A DNA stretch of 64,000 bases from Agromyces lapidis (GCF_009749405.1 NZ_WBIQ01000009.1:274355-338354), one strand, 5' to 3'; positions 35,908 through 44,684 are shown, counted from the stretch's first letter. Notes: generated by a model from the letters alone, not told the origin. Translations and numbers: made by a program.

Positions 35908-36006
35908 CGAACCACCCTAGCGGTCAGGGCTCACCCACGGAAGGGCCGGCACCTCTTCCCGCCCGCGGCGCGCGAGCGTACGCTGGAGGCGTCGAAGGGG
36001 GCCCCG

Positions 36007-36195
36007 ATGAATGCGACGGTCGGCGAACGCCTCGTCATCCACGGCAAGCAGGTCGGCCAGCCCGGCCGCCACGGCGAGATCCTCGAAGTGCGGGGCGAGA
36101 ACGGCGGGCCGCCCTACCTCGTGCGCTTCGACGACGGCCACGAGACGCTGCTCTACCCCGGCGCCGACTGCGAGATCGAGCACACCGAGCAGTGA
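36007..36195 (+). CDS. DUF1918 small protein
   Basis: 62 residues: VGERLVIHGKQVGQPGRHGE, then PPYLVRFDDGHETLLYPG. This is the compact SH3-like DUF1918 fold found across actinobacteria, of unknown function. It stands alone, 24 bases before the SGNH hydrolase gene in the same direction. The ATG at 36007 fits the family start. Confidence 0.85.
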   Translation: MNATVGERLVIHGKQVGQPGRHGEILEVRGENGGPPYLVRFDDGHETLLYPGADCEIEHTEQ

Positions 36196-36219
36196 GTTCG
36201 GCGCGCTAGCGTGGAGGGC

Positions 36220-36990
36220 ATGTTCCACTCCTACGCGGCGATCGGCGACAGCTTCACCGAGGGCGTCGGCGACGAGCTTCCCGACGGCAGCGTGCGCGGC
36301 TGGGCCGACTTCGTGGCGCTCGGCCTCGCGCAGCACGCGCGCGAGCCGATCGGCTACGCGAACCTCGCCATCCGCGGGCGCAAGCTCGGGCCGATCATCG
36401 ACGAGCAGTTGGATGCCGCGATCGCATTGCAGCCCGAGCTGCTGAGCTTCAACGGCGGCGGCAACGACATGCTGCGCCCCCGCATGGACGAGCAGGCGAC
36501 CGCGACCCGCTTCCGCGACGCGATCCACCGCATCCGCGAGGCCGGCATCCACGTGCTCATGCTGAGCGGAGCGAACCCGACCGAGCACCTGCCGATGGGC
36601 CGGGTCTTCGACTCGCGCGGTGCGCGCCTGACCGCGGCGCTCGTCGACCTCGGCACCCTCGAGGGCGTCACCTTCGTCGACAACTTCAACGACCGGGGGC
36701 TCCGCGACATCCGGTACTGGTCGCCCGACAAGCTGCACCTCAACGCCCTCGGCCACGCGCGCGTCGCGTCGAACGTGCTCACTGCGCTCGAGGTGCCCGT
36801 GCCGCCCGAGTGGGGGGTCGAGGAGGTCGCCGCCGCGCCGCCCGGGCCGCGCAGCCGCAACACCGCCGCGTACTACCGCGAGTTCGTGCTGCCCTGGATC
36901 GGGCGCCGCCTCACCGGCCGCTCGTCGGGCGACGGGCGGGTCGCGAAGCGCGCGACGCTCGAGGTGGTCGACTCCGGCCCGACGCGCTGA
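36220..36990 (+). CDS. SGNH/GDSL hydrolase
   Basis: 256 residues. The family blocks are all visible: YAAIGDSFTEGVGD holds the nucleophile serine, FNGGGNDML the glycine/asparagine oxyanion residues, and SPDKLHLNALGHARVA the catalytic Asp and His. It is an esterase or lipase-like enzyme with no signal peptide, so it is probably intracellular. The ATG at 36220 is preferred over a GTG three codons upstream because it begins the conserved core, although GGAGG is unusually close to it. It is convergent with the FBP-domain gene, nine bases apart. Confidence 0.9.
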   Translation: MFHSYAAIGDSFTEGVGDELPDGSVRGWADFVALGLAQHAREPIGYANLAIRGRKLGPIIDEQLDAAIALQPELLSFNGGGNDMLRPRMDEQATATRFRDAIHRIREAGIHVLMLSGANPTEHLPMGRVFDSRGARLTAALVDLGTLEGVTFVDNFNDRGLRDIRYWSPDKLHLNALGHARVASNVLTALEVPVPPEWGVEEVAAAPPGPRSRNTAAYYREFVLPWIGRRLTGRSSGDGRVAKRATLEVVDSGPTR

Positions 36991-36999
36991 GGCCGGGCG

Positions 37000-37500
37000 T
37001 CAGCCCGACGCCCCGAGCACATCCGCGACGAACGCCCGGGTGCGCCGCGCGAGCCCCTCGATGCGTTCGAGCTCGTGCGCGCTCGGCATGACCTCCGACG
37101 GCGCAGGCGGGCGGCCGAGCCGCACCGTCTCCTGGCAGGCGAGGTCGCCGCAGATGTAGGTGCCGACGCTGTCGCCGCGGGCTCCCGCCGCACCCGAGCG
37201 ACGGGCCGAGAACAGCGTGACCTGATCGCCCGGCTGGTGGGTGTGGCAGAGGTTGCAGACCGCGGCGCGATGCCGCGAACCGGTGCGCTCGGCGCTGCGC
37301 AGCACGATGCCGGCGGGCTCGCCGCCGAGTTCGGTGACGAGGTACCCGCGCGAGGCGATGCGCGGGTCGCGCCACGCGAAGGCGTCGAGATGCGCCCATT
37401 CGGTGACGAAGAACTTCACCGGCAGCGAGAGCTGTTCGAGCTCGGCGGCCTCGGCGTTGCCGAGCACCGCCCGAACCTCGGACTCGACCAGCGGCTGCAT
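37000..37500 (-). CDS. FBP-domain (FusB-like) zinc protein
   Basis: 166 residues. The C-terminal treble-clef zinc site is AVCNLCHTHQPGD plus YICGDLACQ (about 94-136). The helical N-terminal part resembles the FusB/FusC group that binds elongation factor G. Members confer fusidic acid protection in staphylococci, but most actinobacterial ones are uncharacterised; translation rescue is the likely theme. It is a single gene. A small GCGTC/GACGC hairpin spans its stop and the end of the convergent SGNH gene. Confidence 0.85.
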   Translation of the reverse strand: MQPLVESEVRAVLGNAEAAELEQLSLPVKFFVTEWAHLDAFAWRDPRIASRGYLVTELGGEPAGIVLRSAERTGSRHRAAVCNLCHTHQPGDQVTLFSARRSGAAGARGDSVGTYICGDLACQETVRLGRPPAPSEVMPSAHELERIEGLARRTRAFVADVLGASG

Positions 37501-37534
37501 GCGGCTCCCCTCGTGCGACTCCCCCAGTCTACGA

Positions 37535-37554
37535 AGCGGGCTCTGCAGCCCGCT
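37535..37554 (-). terminator. hairpin at the end of the membrane-protein gene
   Basis: Perfect AGCGGGCT / AGCCCGCT with a 4-base loop, beginning at the stop codon of the hypothetical protein and before the FBP-domain gene start. Only a weak T-rich tail follows on the minus strand. Confidence 0.55.
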
Positions 37555-38396
37555 CAGCGGGGGGCATCCCTGCTGACCGACCACTCGTCGTAGGTCGACC
37601 GATCGGAGGCGGGCGGATCGATGAGCACGAGCTCCCAGGTGACGCCCTCGCTCTCGTCCGACCACGAGATCACGACCACATCGCGTTCGCCCATGCCGTC
37701 GGGGCGGTGCGGGCCGAGCTCGGTCGCCGCGTACTGCACCAGGATGCCGTGCTCGACGAAGCGCGCCCGCGAGGCGCACTCGCCGCGTTCGACGAGGCTC
37801 GTGCCCAGCTGCACGACCGAGAGGCAGACCTGGTCGTTGCCGTTGAGGTAGACCCAGAAGCCGCGGCCGAAGACCTCGTCGATGCGGCGCACGGTATCGG
37901 CCTGCGCGCCGAGCGCGACCGTGAGGCTCTCGTCGCGGGAGCTCTGCGGTCGGTCGAATACGGCGAGGCCCCGCACCGGCGCTGCGAGGGAGACCACGGC
38001 GACCGCGCCGGCCACGGCGAAGCCGGCGAGCACGGCTGCGATGGCGAGTTCGCTCCTGACGCGGGCGCCGAGACGGCGCGGCCATCGGTCGCGGGTCGCG
38101 GATGCCACGGGGTCGCCCGCTTCCGTCGCGCCCGCGGTGACGTCGCCGTCGGCGGCCGATCCTGCCCCGGTATTGCCCGGCTCGGAAGCCTCGCCTTGCC
38201 GCTGCTCGTCGGGCCGCCCCGGCCCGGCGCGGATGGCTGCGGTCGCCCGCTCGCGCTCGGCGGCCCGCCGGGCGAGTTCGGCCTCGACCGACTCGAGCTC
38301 GTCGGCGGCGCCGGAGGCGTAGCCGTCGGGAGTGCCGTAGACGATCCGGCGCAGGGCGTCGGCCCGCGCCTCGAGTTCCGCGTCGTCGCTCGTCAA
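37554..38396 (-). CDS. hypothetical single-pass membrane protein
   Basis: 280 residues if started at the TTG at 38396, which has GGAGG four bases before it. Longer in-frame starts run through palindromic element copy 2 and lack coding character. Residues 1-60 are acidic and helical (ELESVEAELARRAAERERA, possible coiled coil), followed by a Gly/Ala/Thr-rich linker. One membrane helix lies at about 117-139 (LAIAAVLAGFAVAGAVAVVS). The outer domain of about 140 residues has two cysteines in the pattern NDQVCLSV..GECAS. I recognise no family; an envelope sensor-like role is only a guess. Confidence 0.7.
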   Translation of the reverse strand: MTSDDAELEARADALRRIVYGTPDGYASGAADELESVEAELARRAAERERATAAIRAGPGRPDEQRQGEASEPGNTGAGSAADGDVTAGATEAGDPVASATRDRWPRRLGARVRSELAIAAVLAGFAVAGAVAVVSLAAPVRGLAVFDRPQSSRDESLTVALGAQADTVRRIDEVFGRGFWVYLNGNDQVCLSVVQLGTSLVERGECASRARFVEHGILVQYAATELGPHRPDGMGERDVVVISWSDESEGVTWELVLIDPPASDRSTYDEWSVSRDAPR

Positions 38397-38464
38397 GGCC
38401 CCTCCGATGCCGACGCTAGTCCGTCGGATGGCGGGCGAACAGTCCCCCGTCCGCGGCATCCCGC

Positions 38465-38535
38465 CCGCACAATCCAGGACGAGAACCTCACCACCCCTCG
38501 TATACGCGCCGGCGCCCCGCTCATCCTGCAGAACG
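38465..38535. repeat. palindromic element, copy 2
   Basis: The left arm CCGCACAATCCAGGACG starts at 38465, and CGCTCATCCTG starts at 38518, an offset of 53. Copy 3 has the left arm CCGCACAATTCAGGATG and the identical CGCTCATCCTG at the same offset. The right arm continues into TCCTGCAGAA, as in copy 1. It lies in the 217-base gap between the membrane-protein and aminotransferase genes. Confidence 0.7.
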
Positions 38536-38613
38536 CGACGCGCAACAGGAGCGAATCGCGAAGCCCCGCCGAGCCGACCCGACGCGCCGCCGTAGGCGAC
38601 GCGAACCCGTGCC

Positions 38614-39954
38614 TCAGAAGACCGGGCGAGGCCGATCGTCGACGAGCGGGTGCCACCCCTCGGGCCCGCGGTCGTAGGCGTGCGCCGGGCCGTCGGCGAG
38701 GAGTCGCGAGAGCGCCGCGAGGAACCGGTCGACATCGTCGGCCGAGGATCCCGCGCCGAGGCTCGCCCGCAACCCGTTCGCGCGGCTCGCGACCCGCTCG
38801 AAGAAAGGGTGCGCGCAGAACCGTCCGGCCCGCACCGAGATGCCGTGCTCGGCGCCGAGGGCCGCGGCGAGCAGCCCCACCGAACCGCGCTCGAGCTCGA
38901 TCGTGGCGATGCCGAGGCGGTCGTCGACGTCGTCGAATCCGCGCACGACGCGCACGCCGCGCTGCGCTGCGAGCCCCGAGTTCAGCCGTTCGGTGAGCGC
39001 CCGCTCGTGCCCGTCGCGGGCGGCGTCGCCGAGGCGCTCGAGCTCACTGAGCGCACGCGCGATCGCGGCGATGCCGACGACGTTGGGGGTGCCGGCCTCG
39101 TGGCGGGCGGCGCCCTGCTTCCATGCGACGCGGTCGAGGGAGACCGACTCGACGGCGCCACCGCCGGCGAGGTGCGCGGGCGCGGCGTCGAGCCAGTCGG
39201 CCCGGCCGACGAGGGCGCCGGCACCGAACGGCGCGTAGGCCTTGTGCCCCGAGAAGGCGAGGTAGTCGATGCCGGATGCCTCGAGCGACACCCTGCGGTG
39301 CGGCAGCAGTTGCGCGGCGTCGACCGCGAGGCGGGCGCCGTGCGCGTGGGCGAGCGTGGCGAGGCGGTCGACCGGCAGCACTTCGCCGGTGACGTTCGAG
39401 GCACCCGTCACGGTGAGGAGGGCGGCGGGACATCGGGCGAGTTCGGCGTCGAGCACCTCGAGGGTCTCTGCGATCGTCGGGCGGGCGACGACCACCCGGC
39501 GCCCACCTGCGCGCCACGGCAGCAGGTTGGCGTGATGCTCGAGGTCGAGCACCACCGTGTCGCCGGGCACGGCCGCCGCGAGCAGGTTGAGCGCGTCGGT
39601 CGTGTTGCGGGTGAAGACCACGAGGTCGTCGTCGCGCGCGCCGACGTGCCGGGCCACCGTCGCGCGGGCGGCCTCGACGAGGGCGGTGGTCTGCTGCGAG
39701 GGGTACCCGGTGCCGCGGTGCACGCTCGCGTAGTACGGCAGCACCTCGACGACGTGCGCGGCGACGGCCGCGAGGGCGGGCGCCGAGGCGGCGGTGTCGA
39801 GGTTCACGTGCCGCACGAGGCCGCCGCCGAGCACCGGCACCTCGAGGCCGGCGTCGACGAGGCGCGCGAGCGGGCCGGGGGCCGGGGCATCCATCATCGC
39901 CGTCGGCTCCGACGTGCGCGCGATGCGGGCGGCGGTCGACTCGGTGGCGATCAC
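38614..39954 (-). CDS. class V aminotransferase, cysteine desulfurase (SufS)-like
   Basis: 446 residues from a GTG at 39954 with GGAG upstream. LDTAASAPA and the PLP lysine in FSGHKAYAPFGAG are typical of the SufS/CsdA group. RAGRFCAHPFF aligns with the SufS active-site cysteine loop, so desulfurase or selenocysteine-lyase activity is possible. No suf or isc genes are nearby, which points to a dedicated sulfur-transfer or C-S lyase role rather than housekeeping Fe-S assembly. It is monocistronic. Confidence 0.85.
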   Translation of the reverse strand: MIATESTAARIARTSEPTAMMDAPAPGPLARLVDAGLEVPVLGGGLVRHVNLDTAASAPALAAVAAHVVEVLPYYASVHRGTGYPSQQTTALVEAARATVARHVGARDDDLVVFTRNTTDALNLLAAAVPGDTVVLDLEHHANLLPWRAGGRRVVVARPTIAETLEVLDAELARCPAALLTVTGASNVTGEVLPVDRLATLAHAHGARLAVDAAQLLPHRRVSLEASGIDYLAFSGHKAYAPFGAGALVGRADWLDAAPAHLAGGGAVESVSLDRVAWKQGAARHEAGTPNVVGIAAIARALSELERLGDAARDGHERALTERLNSGLAAQRGVRVVRGFDDVDDRLGIATIELERGSVGLLAAALGAEHGISVRAGRFCAHPFFERVASRANGLRASLGAGSSADDVDRFLAALSRLLADGPAHAYDRGPEGWHPLVDDRPRPVF

Positions 39955-40306
39955 AGGGCTCTCCTCGGTGCGTGGTTCGGACGACGCTACGGATGCCCCT
40001 GCACCGCCTCAACCCTTCGTGACGCGGGCCGTCACGGCGCGCAACAATCGGACATACGAAGGGGGTGACGCCGGCCGGAGGGATCTTGCGATGCAGGGGC
40101 GGCGATCCCCACGAGACAGTCGATGAGGTCCGCCATTCGCGCCCTTCTTCGCTGTTCAGTGCTCCTCGGGAGGGCCGCAGGCCGCGTGCGCGCAGACACC
40201 TGAGGAACTCGCCTTCGGAGGACGTGTGGCCGAGTGGTCATGTGGTCGCGCTGCTCGAAGGACGACCTCCCGCTCCCCTGCGGCGTCGAGGTGCTGCCCG
40301 ATCGGC
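39955..40306. other. 352-base stretch without a supported gene
   Basis: It contains a nested inverted repeat: CCCTTCGT (40013-40020) with ACGAAGGG (40056-40063), and within it CGTGAC/GTCACG (40018-40036). This sits upstream of the cysteine-desulfurase-like gene and may be a leader structure. The remainder (40070-40306) shows short open frames of no family character. A segment near 40213 resembles the 5' half of a tRNA but has no T-arm. Confidence 0.5.
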
Positions 40307-41320
40307 TCAGCGGGCGAGCGCGGGCGCGGTCGCACCCCAGCAGAGGGCCGGCGCGACCTCGCGGGCGATGAGCTCGATCGAGCGCAGCACGAGCTCGTGC
40401 GGCGGATCGACCGAGTGCACCTGGAAGGCGACCTCGCTCGCCTGCGCGGCGACTGCGTCGCGCGAGAGCGACTCGATCACGTCGTCGACGGTTCCGACGT
40501 GCGTGTCGTAGGCGGCGATGAGCTCGTCGAGCGTGTCGCCGGCCGGCGGCTGGCCCATGCGGGTGAAGCCGACGGCAGCGCGACGCAGCCCGATCTCGGC
40601 GTGACGGCGGGCTTCCTCGCGCGAGTCGGCGACGAACACGGTGCGAGAGGCGACGATGCGCGGCGGCACCCCGTGCGGCAGTGCCTCGAGATAGGCGTCG
40701 ACGACCGGCTGCTGCATCTCCGAGAGGCTCGCGTGCGGAGCATCCGCCCCTCGCGGCTGGGTGCGCGAGAGCATCAGGCCATGACCGGCGCGACCGGCGC
40801 GCGTGCCGCCGAACGTTGAGAACGTCGCCTGCCAGACGCGGCCCAGAAGATCGCGGCCTGGCGGCTGCAGCCGGTTGGCGTCGTCACCCAGCGCCCCGCC
40901 GGCGAGCGCCGCGACGAGCGAGTCGATCTTCTCGCCGAAGACCCGGCCCCGATCCTCGGAGCGCTCGCCGAAGGCGAGGAAGGAGGCGGGCGTGGCGCCC
41001 GAACCGAGGCCGAGCTCGACGCGGCCGCCCGAGACGAGGTCGAGCACGACCGCATCCTCGGCGACCCGCACCGGGTCTTCGAGGGGCAGCGTCACGACGC
41101 CCGTGCCGAGCCGGATGCGCGAGGTCTGCGCGGCGACGTGCGCGAGGAACACGAACGGCGACGGCAACCCGCCCTCGGCGGCACGGAAGTGGTGCTGCGC
41201 GACCCATGCCGAATCGAAGCCGTGGCGCTCGGCCGCCACGACCTGCTCGGTCGCGATGCGGTAGCGCTCGGCGGCGCCGGCATCGTCGAGCAGGCGGGTG
41301 AAGAATCCGATGCGGGTCAC
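40307..41320 (-). CDS. luciferase-like FMN monooxygenase
   Basis: 337 residues from a GTG at 41320 that overlaps the upstream stop (GTGA). The luciferase-like barrel is clear: HGFDSAWVAQHHF near 34-46, IRLGTGVVTLP and LDLVSGGRVELGLGSGA. These enzymes use reduced FMN and oxygen on small organic or sulfur compounds, with the flavin supplied by a separate reductase, which is not encoded here. It is co-transcribed with a second, NtaA-type monooxygenase, so the two probably act in one desulfurisation or degradation route. The substrate is unknown. Confidence 0.88.
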   Translation of the reverse strand: MTRIGFFTRLLDDAGAAERYRIATEQVVAAERHGFDSAWVAQHHFRAAEGGLPSPFVFLAHVAAQTSRIRLGTGVVTLPLEDPVRVAEDAVVLDLVSGGRVELGLGSGATPASFLAFGERSEDRGRVFGEKIDSLVAALAGGALGDDANRLQPPGRDLLGRVWQATFSTFGGTRAGRAGHGLMLSRTQPRGADAPHASLSEMQQPVVDAYLEALPHGVPPRIVASRTVFVADSREEARRHAEIGLRRAAVGFTRMGQPPAGDTLDELIAAYDTHVGTVDDVIESLSRDAVAAQASEVAFQVHSVDPPHELVLRSIELIAREVAPALCWGATAPALAR

Positions 41321-42723
41321 GCGAGGGCCGTTCCCGAGGAGGCGACGAGCGGTGCCACGTGAACGTTCTCGGGGCGGGCGAGACCGAGGTGATCGCGCAG
41401 CGTCTCGCCCTCGTACTCGGTCGGGAAGACCCCGCGCCGCTGCAGCTCGGGTACGACCCCGAGGGCGAACGCGTCGAACTGGGCGGGCTGGATCGCGGAG
41501 AGCACGTTGAAGCCGTCGACGGCGCCCGCGTCCCCCCAGGCCTCGAACTCGGTCGCGATGTCCTCTGCGGTGCCGACGATCATCGACGCGTTCACCGAGG
41601 CGGCCACGACGAGGTGGCGGAGGGTCGGCGGCCGTTCGCCGGCGGGGCCTCGCCCGGTGCGCTCGGCGACGATCTCGACGAGCTCCTGGCCCGGGGCGCT
41701 GAACTCGGCGACGATCGCCGGGGTGACCGCGCGGTCGGGCGACAGCCCCGAGACATCCACCCCCAGGAGGGTCGAGAGCTGGGCCAGCGAACGGTTCGCG
41801 GGGAACGCCGCGGGCGGGCCGTCTGGCCAGTCCTCGGCGATCTGCACGAGCTCGCTGAGCTCGTCGGCGATCGACTGGGCATGGGCACGGGTCTCGCCCA
41901 CGATCGGCAGCACGGGCGCGATGACCTTCAGCGTGCGGTCGTCGCGCCCCGACTCGAAGGCGAGCGCCCGAAGCTCCTCGCGCACCTGCACGGCGTGCTC
42001 GAGGTCGCTCACCGCGACGAGCGCGAGGTCGGCGTTCTGCGCGGCGAACAGGCGCGAGCGCGGCGAGGTGCCGGCGTGCACGATCGGCAGGTGCCCCTGC
42101 ACCGGCCGTGCGACGTTCAGCGGCCCGGTCACGCTCAGGTGCCGGCCCTCGAAGTCGGTGGCGTGCAGCTTCGACGGGTCGATGAAGACGCCCGCCGCGG
42201 CATCCGCGACGATCGCATCGTCTTCGAAGGAGTCCCAGAGGCGGCGCAGCACGTGCTCGAACTCGACGGCGCGGTCGTAGCGGGTCTCGTTGGCCGCGTC
42301 GAAGTCGCGCCCGTGATTGCCGGCCGCCCGCGGTTCGGCGCCCGTCACGAGGTTGAGTCCGGCGCGACCACCGCTCAGGAGGTCGACCGAGGCGGTCGCC
42401 CTGGCGAGCGTGAACGGGTCGGAGTAGCTCGTGTTCGCCGTGGCGATCAGGCCGATGCGCTCGGTGACGCCCGCGAGGTAGGTGACCGCCGACAACGGAT
42501 CGATGCGCGCGACGAGATACGGGTCGCGGAACTCGAGGTCGTGCCCGGTCGCGAGCCAGTCGCCGAAGAACAGGTAGTCGAGGCGTGCCCGCTCGGCGAC
42601 CTCGGCCGTGCGGCGCAGCACCGCGGCATCCCCCCTCGGATCTCGATGCGCGCCCGGATACCGCCAGCCCGAGGGGTAGGCGCCGATCGCCCTGACCATT
42701 GCGCCGATGATGAGTCGTGTCAT
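41317..42723 (-). CDS. FMN-dependent monooxygenase, NtaA/SnaA/DszA type
   Basis: 468 residues, the length of the NtaA/DszA branch. ARLDYLFFGDWLA, NTSYSDPFTLARATASVDLL and NLVTGAEPRAAGNHG are diagnostic stretches of the branch, and VHAGTSPRSRLFAAQNAD is the phosphate-binding region. Family members oxidise nitrilotriacetate, dibenzothiophene sulfone, alkane sulfonates or sulfides with FMNH2. The partner flavin reductase is absent from the window. It starts at ATG 42723 and is the first gene of a two-gene unit. Confidence 0.9.
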   Translation of the reverse strand: MTRLIIGAMVRAIGAYPSGWRYPGAHRDPRGDAAVLRRTAEVAERARLDYLFFGDWLATGHDLEFRDPYLVARIDPLSAVTYLAGVTERIGLIATANTSYSDPFTLARATASVDLLSGGRAGLNLVTGAEPRAAGNHGRDFDAANETRYDRAVEFEHVLRRLWDSFEDDAIVADAAAGVFIDPSKLHATDFEGRHLSVTGPLNVARPVQGHLPIVHAGTSPRSRLFAAQNADLALVAVSDLEHAVQVREELRALAFESGRDDRTLKVIAPVLPIVGETRAHAQSIADELSELVQIAEDWPDGPPAAFPANRSLAQLSTLLGVDVSGLSPDRAVTPAIVAEFSAPGQELVEIVAERTGRGPAGERPPTLRHLVVAASVNASMIVGTAEDIATEFEAWGDAGAVDGFNVLSAIQPAQFDAFALGVVPELQRRGVFPTEYEGETLRDHLGLARPENVHVAPLVASSGTALA

Positions 42724-42843
42724 GTCTCGACCTCCGGGCTCCGACGCTAGAGAAGGCGATCGGATGCCGCGAGCCCACCCGTCACACGGGGGAACCGGGT
42801 GTCACACGGGGTCACCCGACCGCGGGCAGGGCGATACCCCGCC

Positions 42844-42881
42844 GGTCGAGCAGCGAGCGCAGCGAGCGTATCGAGACCCCG
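42844..42881. repeat. recurring intergenic repeat (GGTCGAGCAGCGAGCGCAGC...)
   Basis: The segment GGTCGAG, then GCAGCGAGC twice in tandem, then GTATCGAGACC matches, from memory, an intergenic repeat very common in Microbacteriaceae genomes. It sits between the monooxygenase and desaturase genes, next to two GTCACACGGGG repeats (about 42779-42811). It is informative for taxonomy, with no known function. Confidence 0.5.
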
Positions 42882-42886
42882 GCCCC

Positions 42887-43975
42887 TCAGATACTCGCGC
42901 GCTGCGCCACGAGCGGACACTCGAACGGGTCGCGCTCGCCGAGCCCGACCCGGTTGATGTACCGGAACACGATCACGTACGAGCGCCACAGCGTCGTCTG
43001 CGTGTACGGCACGTCGTGCTCGCGCAGGTAGCCCGCGATGAGCGGGGCGGCCCGCCGCAGGTGCGGGCGCGGCATCGACGGGAAGAGGTGGTGCTCGATC
43101 TGGTAGTTGAGCCCACCCATCACGAAGTCGAGCACCCGGTTGCCGCGGATGTTGCGGCTCATGAGCGCCTGACGGCGCAGGAAGTCGAGCTTCATGCCCT
43201 TGGGCACGAGCGGCATGCCCTTGTGGTTCGGTGCGAACGACATGCCCATGTAGAAGCCGAACAGGCCGAGCTGGATCGCGAGGAACACGGCGGCCTTGTC
43301 CGGCGAGAGCACGAGGAACACCAAGGCGAGGTAGCCGACGATGCGCACGGCGAGGAAGGCGATCTCGATGGGGCGGTGCGCGAGGTGCTCGCGGGCGAGC
43401 ACCCGGTGCACGCTCGACGCGTGCAGCGAGAGCCCCTCGAGCAGCAGGATCGGGAAGAAGAACACGCCCTGGTGCGCGATGACCCACTGCGAGAACGCCG
43501 CGCGGTCGCGCGCCGCCTGCTCGGGTGTGAACGCGACGACCGGCAGCTCGATGTCGGGGTCGGCGCCGAGCTGGTTGGGGTTCGCATGGTGCCGGGTGTG
43601 CTTGTGCTGCCACCAGCCGTAGCTCATGCCGACGATGCCGCCGAGCACGAGGCTCGTCCAGTCGTTCCACTTGCCCGAGCGGAAGATCTGGCGGTGCGCG
43701 GCATCGTGCCCGAGGAACGCGGTCTGCGTGAACAGGAACGCGAAGACGGCGGCCGTGAACATCTGCCACCAGCTGTCGCCGATCCAGATGAACACGGCGA
43801 TCGCCGCGGCGACCGACATCGGCACGACGATGAGCTTCGTCCAGTAGTAGCCGTAGCGCCGGCGCATGAGGCCGGCCGATTTCACGAGCCGTGCCAGTTC
43901 GGTGAAGTCGCTGTTGGGGTTCGTCCGGGCGGCCGGCGCGGCCGCCTCCAGTCGCGTCCCGGATGCCTCGTCCAT
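42887..43975 (-). CDS. membrane fatty acid desaturase
   Basis: 362 residues with about four to six membrane segments. The three histidine boxes of the acyl-lipid desaturase family are intact: HDAAH at 90-94, HKHTRHH at 124-130 and QIEHH at 292-296, followed by LFPSMPRPHL. The glutamine in the third box is typical of front-end or DesA3-like desaturases. It introduces a double bond into membrane lipid acyl chains using a di-iron centre. No ferredoxin, reductase or fused cytochrome b5 domain is seen, so electrons must come from elsewhere. Cold-shock regulation is common in the family but no signal is visible here. Confidence 0.93.
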   Translation of the reverse strand: MDEASGTRLEAAAPAARTNPNSDFTELARLVKSAGLMRRRYGYYWTKLIVVPMSVAAAIAVFIWIGDSWWQMFTAAVFAFLFTQTAFLGHDAAHRQIFRSGKWNDWTSLVLGGIVGMSYGWWQHKHTRHHANPNQLGADPDIELPVVAFTPEQAARDRAAFSQWVIAHQGVFFFPILLLEGLSLHASSVHRVLAREHLAHRPIEIAFLAVRIVGYLALVFLVLSPDKAAVFLAIQLGLFGFYMGMSFAPNHKGMPLVPKGMKLDFLRRQALMSRNIRGNRVLDFVMGGLNYQIEHHLFPSMPRPHLRRAAPLIAGYLREHDVPYTQTTLWRSYVIVFRYINRVGLGERDPFECPLVAQRASI

Positions 43976-44022
43976 GAGGCCGTGCTCCCAGCCCGCGCCG
44001 CCCGGGGGCAGCGCGAATCAGT

Positions 44023-44481
44023 TCATCGGTATGTCGAGCTGTGGGGGTCGAAGCTGATGCGGTTCGCCAGCTTCACGATCGCTGCGGCACGATCGGACTC
44101 CTGCTCGGCGAGCCGCGCGCGCTCGAGGTCACGAGTCCTGCGGAGCGTCGCGACCTGCGTCCCGATCTCGGCGAGGATCTCCCCGATGCGCTGCGCGAGC
44201 CCGGACTCGAGTTCGAGCAGGTTCGTGTTGCCGATGAGCAGCCGGCGGTCTGCGGCCATCAGCGTGATGCCCGGGTAGCCGTCGGCGGCAAGTTGTTCGG
44301 CGAGGCCCGCCGCGGCGAGCATCTCGAGTTCGAGCGGGTCGGGACGCCGGGTGAAGACCGCGGTCACGACGTATCGTTCGGGGGCCCCGGACGTGCCGAG
44401 TGAGGCGGGCAGTTCGCTCGCCACGACGTGGTCGATCGCGAACGGCCCGAGGGTCGAGACATCCGTTTCTGCGGTGATCAT
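44023..44481 (-). CDS. hypothetical protein
   Basis: 152 residues, soluble, with an alpha/beta N-terminal part (RYVVTAVFTRRPDPLELEML, then GYPGITLMAADRRLLIGNTN) and a long C-terminal helix from about 92 to 137 (LAQRIGEILAEIGTQV, RRTRDLERARLAEQESDRAA), which could be a coiled coil. I recognise no family. Its start overlaps the stop of the 62-residue gene upstream (ATGA), so the two are translated together. A coupled pair of small soluble proteins is consistent with a complex. Confidence 0.65.
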   Translation of the reverse strand: MITAETDVSTLGPFAIDHVVASELPASLGTSGAPERYVVTAVFTRRPDPLELEMLAAAGLAEQLAADGYPGITLMAADRRLLIGNTNLLELESGLAQRIGEILAEIGTQVATLRRTRDLERARLAEQESDRAAAIVKLANRISFDPHSSTYR

Positions 44482-44666
44482 GATGCGCTCACCTCATCGG
44501 CCGCGCGCCAGTAGGCCGCCGCGCTGTCGGCCCAGCGGTTCGGACTCGACCCGTTCGCCTCGAAGTGCGTCCAGAAGGCGTCGGTCCGGCGGTGCTCGGC
44601 GGTTTGGACGGTGACTCGCGCGTCTTCTGCCGGGGGTGGGCGGATGGCTCCTCGTACAGCGTTCAT
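44478..44666 (-). CDS. small hypothetical protein
   Basis: 62 residues: a variable N-terminal half, then RTDAFWTHFEANGSSPNRWA and AAAYWRAADEV, rich in Trp/Tyr/Phe. No known family. It is supported by the ATGA overlap with the downstream gene and by a dyad (44685-44708) directly upstream. The spacer to the divergent membrane-protein operon is 229 bases. Confidence 0.55.
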   Translation of the reverse strand: MNAVRGAIRPPPAEDARVTVQTAEHRRTDAFWTHFEANGSSPNRWADSAAAYWRAADEVSAS

Positions 44667-44684
44667 GATCGGACGTTACGCCGC

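Noticed and set aside
40213..40300. Sequence resembling the 5' half of a serine or leucine tRNA (GGCCGAGTGGTC)
   Set aside because: No T-arm (GGTTCGAATCC type) or matching 3' acceptor follows within tRNA length, and the anticodon region does not fold. No tRNA gene is supported.
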